Of a DNA stretch of 5,168 nucleotides, positions 1 through 5,013 are shown in pieces; the stretch's first letter is position 1; each line of letters starts with the position of its first letter. The notes beneath the pieces were generated by a model, which saw nothing but the letters and a program-made list of their open reading frames with translations, was not told where the DNA came from and did no database searches. Origin of the DNA: Alphaproteobacteria bacterium. GTDB taxonomy: Bacteria; Pseudomonadota; Alphaproteobacteria; Rhodobacterales; Rhodobacteraceae. A program made the position numbers and the translations under genes. The stretch spans positions 1 to 5,168 of the forward strand of contig JAJRRX010000039.1 in assembly GCA_024279075.1 (NCBI GenBank). The letters are read 5' to 3'.

Positions 1-13
1 AGAGGAGTAACCC

Positions 14-631
14 ATGCTTACGCTTTACGCAAATTTCAAAGGTGGCACCGGCAAAAGCACGGTGGTTTTTAACATGGCCATGTGGCGGATTGCGCAGGGC
101 GAAAAGGTGACAGTGTGCGACCTTGACCCCCAGCGCACGGTGACCGATGTAGCCGCCATTCGCGAGGAAGACGGCATTGAGCCAAGCCTAAACGTCGTGC
201 ATAAGCTGCCCGAAAAAGGCAAAGCGCGCGGCGATTGGCTGATTGATGTGGGAACATCTGATATGGGCGCCGTTGGCGATGCCATTCGCGCTTGCTCGCA
301 AGTGGTTATTCCCGTTACGCCCTCACAAGCCGATATCTGGGCCACCCAGCGCTTCCTTGAGATTATCAAGAAAGAGCGCGGCAAGGCCCGTATGCCCACA
401 GTGCGCGCCTTTATTAACCGTGCCGACCCGCACCCGCGTTCGCGTGAAAACGCTGAAACTTTTGAGGCACTTGAGATGCTCGGCACCATTAAGCCACTAG
501 AGGCCAAGCTTGTGCAACGCCTCGCCTTCAGGCGGTCGTTTTCCGAGGGGCTTGCGGTGAACGAACTGGAGCCATCGGGCAAAGCTGCCTTTGAAGTTAA
601 CGAACTCGCCAACGAGATTTACGGGGCCTAG
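14..631 (+). CDS. Small ParA/MinD-family P-loop ATPase
   Basis: This 205-residue protein belongs to the ParA/MinD (SIMIBI) ATPases, which dimerise on ATP and position DNA, protein clusters or envelope machines. A deviant Walker A, KGGTGKST, lies at residues 9-16 with signature Lys9 and catalytic-loop Lys14. The A' segment CDLDPQR (35-41) and a Walker B-like stretch WLIDVGTSD (75-83) follow, then the family-typical PVTPSQAD near 101-108. It is short for a chromosomal ParA and lacks an N-terminal DNA-binding extension, like ParF-type or orphan ParA proteins. An AGGAG at 3-7, 6 bp before the ATG, supports the start. No parB-like gene is visible, at least downstream, so plasmid or chromosome partition is not demonstrated. 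The gene sits 18 bp before a membrane TPR protein, its likely operon partner. Family assignment is firm; cargo is unknown. Confidence 0.92.
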   Translation: MLTLYANFKGGTGKSTVVFNMAMWRIAQGEKVTVCDLDPQRTVTDVAAIREEDGIEPSLNVVHKLPEKGKARGDWLIDVGTSDMGAVGDAIRACSQVVIPVTPSQADIWATQRFLEIIKKERGKARMPTVRAFINRADPHPRSRENAETFEALEMLGTIKPLEAKLVQRLAFRRSFSEGLAVNELEPSGKAAFEVNELANEIYGA

Positions 632-649
632 GCCCAAGGGGAATATACC

Positions 650-1276
650 ATGATGATGCCTTTTGTCCGCTTGATCGCGATTTACGCCATAGTCGGTGCT
701 GCCATTTTTGCGTTTCTAAAACGTGATGAAATTATGGCCTCGATCAACCCGCCAGAAGACCCGGCCTTCGCGAACCCGATCGCCATTCCGTTTGCTGCAC
801 CAGCGGCCCAATCGGAGGAAGCGCCAAATTCACCCGAACCAGCGCCAACGGAGGCCGCTGCTGCGCAAGAAACAGCCGCGCCCGCTCCGGCTTTTGGCTC
901 ACAAATCACACCGCAATATTTTGGCCAAGCCGCGGCCCCTACAGCCAGCGCTCCCTCAGCAAATAATGGGGAAAGCATGGTCGACCGGTGGAACAAAGCG
1001 CGTGAGGTATTCAGCCAAGGCAAAACTGACGAAGCCGCCGCGCTTTATGAGGCTTTGACCGCTGAATTCCCCGAGAACATGGACCTGCACGGCGAATCCG
1101 GTAATCTTTATTATAATTTAGGCCAATTTGATAAAGCGGCAGTGCACTATCAAGCCGTTGGAGAAATTGCGGGCCGCGAAGGCAATATGCAAATGGCAGG
1201 CAATATGCTGAGCCTGCTTCAGCGTATTGCGCCCAGCAATGCAGCAAAACTTCAAGCAAAACTGAACGGCGGGTAA
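650..1276 (+). CDS. Membrane-anchored Ala/Pro-rich protein with C-terminal TPR-like repeats
   Basis: The 208-residue product starts with a hydrophobic segment (about residues 5-23) that looks like an uncleaved signal anchor, placing the rest probably in the periplasm. Residues 33-105 are low-complexity, rich in Ala, Pro, Glu and Gln, and probably form a flexible linker. Residues 110-205 have the helical pattern of tetratricopeptide repeats, which bind protein partners: one unit around WNKAREVFSQGKTDEAAALY, the next around NLYYNLGQFDKAAVHYQAVG. An AAGGGG at 636-641 supports a start at the ATG run at 650; the ATGs at 653 and 656 are alternatives. The gene follows the ParA-like gene by 18 bp, suggesting co-transcription and perhaps a role as the ATPase's membrane partner, which is inference. 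No enzymatic motif is seen and the specific family is not recognised. Confidence 0.85.
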   Translation: MMMPFVRLIAIYAIVGAAIFAFLKRDEIMASINPPEDPAFANPIAIPFAAPAAQSEEAPNSPEPAPTEAAAAQETAAPAPAFGSQITPQYFGQAAAPTASAPSANNGESMVDRWNKAREVFSQGKTDEAAALYEALTAEFPENMDLHGESGNLYYNLGQFDKAAVHYQAVGEIAGREGNMQMAGNMLSLLQRIAPSNAAKLQAKLNGG

Positions 1277-1307
1277 TACCGGCCCAAGCGCGCGGCACAG
1301 CCAAATT

Positions 1308-1333
1308 CGCATTTTCATTAAAATGAAAATGCG
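1308..1333. repeat. Strong inverted repeat (12-bp arms) in intergenic region
   Basis: CGCATTTTCATT is followed by AA and then its exact reverse complement AATGAAAATGCG, giving 12-bp arms around two bases. It could fold as a hairpin in RNA or act as a dyad binding site. It lies 31 bp after the stop of the TPR gene, where a terminator would be expected, but neither strand has a T-run after the stem, so a canonical Rho-independent terminator is not supported. The GC-rich sequence directly after it (1334-1397) looks like the rest of a dispersed repeat unit. Confidence 0.7.
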
Positions 1334-1441
1334 GCTGCGGCGCCTTGGCCTCGCTGCGCTCGGGAGCTTCGCATGGCTGCGCCACGCTGGCACGGGTAAA
1401 TCAGCCGGTTTACGTGGAATTTACTGTATTTGAGCGGGGAA

Positions 1442-1458
1442 TTGGCTAGACTAGCCAA
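1442..1458. promoter_or_regulatory. Perfect 17-bp palindrome upstream of dynamin-like gene
   Basis: TTGGCTAGACTAGCCAA is an exact inverted repeat with 8-bp arms around one central base, ending 24 bp before the ATG at 1483. Its size and position suit the operator of a dimeric regulator or a small hairpin in the 5' leader. No convincing sigma-70 promoter with proper spacing is seen around it. The palindrome is directly visible; its regulatory role is inferred. Confidence 0.45.
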
Positions 1459-1482
1459 AACGCAAACATACAGGAAACCCGC

Positions 1483-2940
1483 ATGAGCCATTTTCTCAAA
1501 AAGCGGCTGGCCAGCCTCGAAAACCACCTGACTAAGGAAAACCCCGCGCTGCTGGAGGTTTTGCCGACTTATTACAAAATGGACAAGCTGCTTTACCGCA
1601 CAGGGCTGCTCGATAAAGAAAGCTCGCTGGCGTCACGCATTTCGTGGTGGCCGCTGATTTCGGTGCTGGGCACGTTTAGCTCGGGGAAATCGACGTTTAT
1701 CAATGATTATATCGGGGTGGATATTCAGGATACCGGCAACCAAGCCGTGGATGACAAGTTTACCGTGGTGAGCTATCGCTCGGCGGGGACGGCGAACCAG
1801 ACCTTGCCCGGCTCGGCGCTGGACGCGGACCCGCGCTTTCCGTTTTTCCGGATTTCGCGGGAAATCGAGAAGGTGGCCAAGGGGGAAGGCAAGCGGATCG
1901 AGAGCTATTTGCAGCTGCGCACCGCCAATTCCGAGAAGATTAAAAACCGGATTTTGATTGATTCCCCGGGGTTTGATGCGGATGATCAGCGGACCTCGAC
2001 GCTGCGGATTACCGACCATATTTTGGACCTGTCAGACCTTGTGCTTGTGTTTTTTGACGCCCGCCACCCAGAGCCGGGGGCGATGCAGGACACGCTGGAG
2101 CACCTTGTTTCGCGCACGATTGCGCGGACGGATGCCAGCAAATTTATCTATATTCTCAACCAGATAGACACCGCCGCCAAGGAGGACAACCCCGAGGCGG
2201 TGGTGGGGGCTTGGCAGCGGGCCATTGCGCAGGCGGGGCTAACGGCGGGCAAGTTTTACACCATTTATAACGAGGCGGCGAGTGTGCCGATTGAGGACGC
2301 GGCCCTGCGCGCGCGCTTCCAGAGCAAGCGGGATGCGGACCTGAGCGAAATCCACGCCCGCATGGACGAGATCGAGGTGCAGCGCAATTACCGGATTGTC
2401 AGCGTGCTGGAAACCGTGGCCAACGAGCTGGTGGATGATATTCTGCCGCAGCTCCGCAAAGCCAAGGCCAAATGGCGGCGGAATGTGCTGATTGGGGACG
2501 GCGTGGCGCTGGGGCTGCTGGTGGCGGCGGTGGTTGGCTTTATGGCGACCTTCGATATGTGGCCGCCTGCCGAGGTGTTCTCGGGTGAGTGGCTGTCGGC
2601 CAACTGGCTGGATGTTGCGGGCGTGGGGGTTGGCCTTGCCATACTGGCGCTGGCGTTTCACTTCTGGCTGCGCGGCAGCCTCGCGCGGCGCATCGCCCGC
2701 AAGCTGACGCCGAAATATGGCCAGCTGGAGCTGAACATGCGCAAAGCCTTTATGAAAACCGCAGGCTGGATGCACTCGATCTTTACGCCTGATCCGGCGG
2801 GCTGGGGCAACGGCCCCGCCAAGCGGCTGCGGCAAATCAGGGAGACCTTGGCGAACCATATCCAGAGCTTGAATGACCTCTATGCGGACCCGTCAGGAAA
2901 GACGGTTGAGGGGGTGGTAGAAGAAGACAGCAAGTATTAG
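1483..2940 (+). CDS. Dynamin-like GTPase with C-terminal transmembrane hairpin
   Basis: The 485-residue protein carries the GTPase signatures of the dynamin superfamily. These are a P-loop GTFSSGKST (residues 63-71), a likely switch-I Thr94 in KFTVVSY, G3 DSPGFD (160-165) and a G4-like NQID (226-229) where TKxD or NKxD is usual. A charged, helical stretch (about 275-335) follows, then two hydrophobic segments at about 335-357 and 376-396 separated by a short polar loop, and a helical tail of about 90 residues. Bacterial dynamin-like proteins bind and remodel membranes; the paired membrane segments suggest this one is anchored in the inner membrane with both ends cytoplasmic. AGGAAA at 1472-1477 supports the start. 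It is preceded by a 206-bp gap with palindromes, so it probably has its own promoter. Dynamin-fold assignment is strong; the process it serves is unknown. Confidence 0.9.
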   Translation: MSHFLKKRLASLENHLTKENPALLEVLPTYYKMDKLLYRTGLLDKESSLASRISWWPLISVLGTFSSGKSTFINDYIGVDIQDTGNQAVDDKFTVVSYRSAGTANQTLPGSALDADPRFPFFRISREIEKVAKGEGKRIESYLQLRTANSEKIKNRILIDSPGFDADDQRTSTLRITDHILDLSDLVLVFFDARHPEPGAMQDTLEHLVSRTIARTDASKFIYILNQIDTAAKEDNPEAVVGAWQRAIAQAGLTAGKFYTIYNEAASVPIEDAALRARFQSKRDADLSEIHARMDEIEVQRNYRIVSVLETVANELVDDILPQLRKAKAKWRRNVLIGDGVALGLLVAAVVGFMATFDMWPPAEVFSGEWLSANWLDVAGVGVGLAILALAFHFWLRGSLARRIARKLTPKYGQLELNMRKAFMKTAGWMHSIFTPDPAGWGNGPAKRLRQIRETLANHIQSLNDLYADPSGKTVEGVVEEDSKY

Positions 2941-2983
2941 TGAATTTACCTCAGTTTCAAAATATTGTCGTTGCCCTTATTTA

Positions 2984-3010
2984 CACCTATTGGTGGTTCT
3001 TTATTTTTCT
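2984..3010 (+). terminator. Weak terminator-like hairpin after dynamin-like gene
   Basis: CACC-TATT-GGTG forms a 4-bp stem with a 4-base loop, followed by a T-rich run at 2997-3010. It lies 43 bp after the stop at 2940. The stem is short for an efficient Rho-independent terminator, so this is only a candidate. Confidence 0.25.
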
Positions 3011-3073
3011 TATCCCTCAATGCTTGTGGTCGTGATTGAATTATCGTAAACAAATAAAAAGGGAGCCAACAAA

Positions 3074-3577
3074 ATGAATTCAGCGGAAGCAAAGCCTTCG
3101 AAGAACAACAGTAAGAGTATAGGAACCGTAAATGCATATTCCGCATTCTTCGGAGCCGTAGTCGGAGTTGCATTCTCCCTAATTTCCGTAAGCTTTTTTG
3201 TCGGCGGCCAATGGGGGCAATGGACAGAAATAAGAGATGCCCATAAAATAAATCAAGTTATCAATCAAGATATGACCCCACCTGATGTGTCGAAATTCCT
3301 TACCGACGACGATATTCCAGACCTTTCGATTTATGCTACAAAGTCCGATTTAACTCAAATTGAAAAATTCCCACAAGGAAGTTTGGTGATGAACATCCGT
3401 GGATCAGACTGTCCTTCTGGGTGGATCGGATTGGGGTTGGCAAGTATTGTCGCGCCCGAACAAGGAGATTTAATTCGGTACATACGTGATATAAAGGCAT
3501 ATCGACATGTCGAAAGCGATGGTGTTGTTCCAAGTAGGTACGACAACTTTGACGCATTCGTCTGCGTAAAAAGTTAA
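3074..3577 (+). CDS. Hypothetical single-pass membrane protein with CPSGW motif
   Basis: I do not recognise this 167-residue protein as a named family. A polar Lys/Ser/Asn-rich N-terminus (1-20) precedes one membrane segment (about 23-44). Residues 45-100 are polar and probably extended or helical, with an acidic TDDDIPD stretch. Residues 101-167 look like a small compact domain beginning GSLVMNIRGSDCPSGW and ending FVCVKS. Its two cysteines, 113 and 164, could form a disulfide if the domain is outside the cytoplasm. A CPxGW motif with a late CV pair resembles small beta-rich domains seen at the ends of phage tail-fibre and collar-type proteins; this is only a loose likeness. GGGAG at 3061-3065, 8 bp upstream, supports the start. 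By eye, GC is near 40-45%, well below the flanking genes, suggesting recent acquisition. Confidence 0.75.
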   Translation: MNSAEAKPSKNNSKSIGTVNAYSAFFGAVVGVAFSLISVSFFVGGQWGQWTEIRDAHKINQVINQDMTPPDVSKFLTDDDIPDLSIYATKSDLTQIEKFPQGSLVMNIRGSDCPSGWIGLGLASIVAPEQGDLIRYIRDIKAYRHVESDGVVPSRYDNFDAFVCVKS

Positions 3578-3619
3578 CGCTACACGCTCATACTTATGCA
3601 ACCGCTAAAGATTGCGGTA

Positions 3620-3634
3620 AGTAGAGATTCTACT
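3620..3634. repeat. Short inverted repeat after 3577 stop
   Basis: AGTAGA-GAT-TCTACT is a 6-bp-arm inverted repeat. It sits between two 5-bp dyads, ACCGC/GCGGT (3601-3618) and GGTAA/TTACC (3655-3669). None is followed by a T-run, so terminator function is not supported. The 128-bp gap between the convergent genes (3578-3705) shows no open frame or RNA gene. Confidence 0.3.
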
Positions 3635-3705
3635 ATGTTACGAAAATAGCTTCAGGTAAGTGAATTACCCAACACTTTAAAAATGTCAAGAATTCCATTT
3701 GCCCC

Positions 3706-4158
3706 CTACTCCACCCCAACCCCACCAAGCATCCGCCGCCACCTGTCCATAATGTCCACCGGAGCCGCGCGCCCATTAAACAAATCCGTCATCGCGTCCT
3801 GCATAAACAGGCTTTGCTTTTGCGCCGTCCCAAAAGGGTCGGTGCAGGGGAGCACGGCGATGGCGTCGTATATGCCTCGGGCTTGGGATTGGATCGCGGG
3901 GTTTTGCCAGCGGGTGGTGCGCAGTTCGGTCATGAAGCTGAGGTCGCAGCCGCAGTTGAAGCGCCCAAGGTTGGCGGTGCAGATGTCGTGGCGCATGCAG
4001 GCGGCGTCGAGCGCATCAATCGGTGGGCCGGCCAGCGCGGGGGTGGCGGGGTAGTTTGGCCCGCACCAGTTGCCATACACGGCCACGCTTTGCGCCGTTG
4101 CGCTTAATGGCCACAGCAGGGCAAGGACAAACAATCGTTTTACCAGCGCGTTTCCCAT
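3706..4158 (-). CDS. Exported phospholipase A2-like protein
   Basis: The 150-residue protein begins with a clear Sec signal peptide: Lys7-Arg8, a hydrophobic core at 9-18, and a signal peptidase I site ATA|Q after residue 22. The mature part has secreted phospholipase A2 hallmarks in order. There is a calcium-loop-like YGNWCGPN (28-35), then CMRHDIC (54-60) with the catalytic-type His57-Asp58 pair between cysteines, then NCGCD (68-72). Six mature cysteines (32, 54, 60, 69, 71, 105) could make three disulfides. Such enzymes hydrolyse the sn-2 ester of phospholipids using calcium. The loop has Asn35 where animal enzymes usually have Gly, so metal binding may differ. The second catalytic Asp is not certain; Asp98 and Asp107 are candidates. 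AGGAG (4165-4169 on the minus strand), 6 bp upstream, fixes the start. It is divergent from the M41-like gene. Fold is likely; activity is unproven. Confidence 0.82.
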   Translation of the reverse strand: MGNALVKRLFVLALLWPLSATAQSVAVYGNWCGPNYPATPALAGPPIDALDAACMRHDICTANLGRFNCGCDLSFMTELRTTRWQNPAIQSQARGIYDAIAVLPCTDPFGTAQKQSLFMQDAMTDLFNGRAAPVDIMDRWRRMLGGVGVE

Positions 4159-4166
4159 GATATACT
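4139..4166 (+). promoter_or_regulatory. Candidate extended -10 promoter for the M41-like gene
   Basis: TTTACC (4139-4144) is followed 16 bp later by TATACT (4161-4166), which is preceded by TG and one base (4158-4160) as in extended -10 promoters. Transcription would begin near 4173, giving a leader of about 70 bases. It lies across the start codon and ribosome binding site of the PLA2-like gene on the other strand. The motif match is visible; use in vivo is inferred. Confidence 0.38.
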
Positions 4167-4183
4167 CCTATTTGAATATATGC

Positions 4184-4212
4184 ATTCTACAGAATCACCC
4201 CGCGCAAGCCAA
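4184..4212 (-). promoter_or_regulatory. Candidate sigma-70-type promoter for the PLA2-like gene
   Basis: On the minus strand, TTGGCT (4207-4212) is followed by exactly 17 bp and then TAGAAT (4184-4189), matching the -35 consensus at 4 of 6 bases and the -10 at 5 of 6. Transcription would begin near 4177, with a roughly 20-base leader containing the ribosome binding site. The -10 overlaps a small dyad, ATTCT-AC-AGAAT (4184-4195), a possible operator. Confidence 0.5.
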
Positions 4213-4241
4213 GCACGAGGCGCGCCGCAAAAGGTCACAGT

Positions 4242-4808
4242 ATGAATATGGACGCCAACTGCCCTATCCCCCTCGGCCTGTGTGCCGACGAGTCCTTCCG
4301 CCTCGCGATTTATGAAAGCGGCCATGCGCTGACGGCCCGCGCGCTGGGGATAGATATTATCCACGTGCGTATGCGCCCGCGCCCGCCGACCCTGGCCTCG
4401 GACAAAACCATCAGCGGCAACGGCATTGACGGCTTGCTGAAAACGCTGGAAAACCGCGTGATCGAGCTGTTTGGCGGGCAGATCGCCGAGGAGCATATTT
4501 GCGGCACCAATAGCTGCTGCTCGGGCGATGTGGCGCGGATTGACGAGCTGTGCAACCTGATTGCGGGGCTAAGCGGCACCAGCGACAAGGACAACGTGTG
4601 GTTCGAGCTCGAAGACACAGCGCTGGAGATTTTTAAGGACGAGGCCTACCGCGACGCCATTCTGCCGATTGCGACCTTCCTGAATGATCAGGTGGAAGCG
4701 GGCGTGGCCGAGATTGAGGGCGCGCTGATTGATGCGGAGCTGAATAAGTATCTGCCGGAAACCCCGAAGAAAAAGGGCGGCATTGGTGGGTTTTTGTTTG
4801 GGCGGTAA
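4242..4808 (+). CDS. Stand-alone FtsH peptidase (M41)-like domain, degenerate zinc motif
   Basis: The 188-residue protein resembles the C-terminal zinc-protease domain of FtsH without its membrane and AAA+ parts. LAIYESGHAL (21-30) aligns with the FtsH HEAGH helix. FGGQIAEE (77-84) matches the family's GGRxAEE, and SCCSGDVARI (91-100) matches STGASNDI, where Asp96 would be the third zinc ligand. Glu25, His28 and Asp96 are kept, but the first zinc His is Tyr24 (codon TAT). Zinc binding and proteolysis are therefore doubtful; it could be a pseudoprotease or use another ligand. The C-terminus ends in a Lys/Gly-rich tail, KKKGGIGGFLFGR. There is no signal peptide, so it should be cytoplasmic. AAGG at 4231-4234 supports the ATG at 4242; 4248 is an alternative. 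A substrate cannot be deduced. M41 relation is fairly likely by motif order. Confidence 0.72.
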   Translation: MNMDANCPIPLGLCADESFRLAIYESGHALTARALGIDIIHVRMRPRPPTLASDKTISGNGIDGLLKTLENRVIELFGGQIAEEHICGTNSCCSGDVARIDELCNLIAGLSGTSDKDNVWFELEDTALEIFKDEAYRDAILPIATFLNDQVEAGVAEIEGALIDAELNKYLPETPKKKGGIGGFLFGR

Positions 4809-4819
4809 AATGAAGGTAG

Positions 4820-4853
4820 CGGCTTTGGCATAGATTCAGGCCGTTAGTTTTTC
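4820..4853 (+). terminator. Possible Rho-independent terminator after M41-like gene
   Basis: CGGCTT (4820-4825) can pair with AGGCCG (4838-4843), including one G-T wobble, around a 12-base loop. TTAGTTTTTC follows at 4844-4853. It lies 11 bp after the stop at 4808. The T-run is interrupted and the loop is long, so efficiency is uncertain. The T-rich part doubles as the Lys codons of the minus-strand gene remnant. Confidence 0.4.
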
Positions 4854-4912
4854 TTCTTCTTCCACTCATACATATCCATTATTGTATTATACAATTCCTG
4901 ACGGGGTTCGAC
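4844..4912 (-). pseudogene. 3' remnant of a gene truncated by an insertion sequence
   Basis: Reading the minus strand, 22 in-frame codons lead to a TAA stop at 4844-4846, ending ELYNTIMDMYEWKKKKN. This looks like the natural C-terminus of a real protein: an acidic/aromatic helix with a Lys-rich tail. Going upstream, the frame enters the presumed insertion-sequence end at about 4914 and soon hits a TAG at 4925-4927, so the rest of the gene is not here. The simplest reading is that the insertion sequence split or removed the gene's 5' part. The remnant converges on the M41-like gene with 35 bp between stops. The protein family is not recognised. The fragment is short enough that chance is possible. 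Confidence 0.45.
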
Positions 4913-4972
4913 CGTAACCAGCCGCTAGAGGCCGCCTTATTTTCCGGTTTTCCCGCATTTATGATCCGTCTT

Positions 4973-4986
4973 TAACGACGTCGTTA
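4973..4986. repeat. Perfect 14-bp palindrome inside insertion-sequence left end
   Basis: TAACGACGTCGTTA is exactly self-complementary and lies 27 bp before the TnpA-like start codon. It could bind a dimeric protein such as the element's own helix-turn-helix product, but this is inference. Confidence 0.4.
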
Positions 4987-5013
4987 TGGACGTGTTTTAT
5001 TGGGGAGCGGGTT

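Noticed and set aside
25..612. Long minus-strand open frame (195 codons) opposite the ParA-like gene
   Set aside because: The plus strand has clear Walker motifs across the same region; the minus frame is a Ser/Arg-rich shadow with no recognisable motif and no good ribosome binding site.
624..635. 12-bp palindrome GGGCCTAGGCCC spanning the stop codon of the ParA-like gene
   Set aside because: It is an exact palindrome but has no loop, overlaps the stop codon and is close to what GC-rich coding sequence can give by chance; no T-run follows.
2239..2859. Long minus-strand open frame (206 codons) opposite the dynamin-like gene
   Set aside because: It is rich in Arg, His, Gln and Pro as expected from the antisense of GC-rich coding sequence, and the plus strand encodes convincing membrane segments and helices here.
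3024..3060. Possible promoter before the gene at 3074 (TTGTGG and AT-rich sequence)
   Set aside because: No -10-like hexamer lies at 16-18 bp from a -35-like hexamer; AT-richness alone creates many partial matches.
3683..4107. Plus-strand open frames across the PLA2-like gene
   Set aside because: The minus strand has a signal peptide, ordered PLA2 motifs and a well-placed ribosome binding site; the plus frames show none of these.
4881..4895. 15-bp palindrome ATTGTATTATACAAT containing TATAAT on the minus strand
   Set aside because: It could be a -10 element or operator, but no matching -35 is found at the right distance, and the stretch is better explained as codons of the truncated minus-strand gene.
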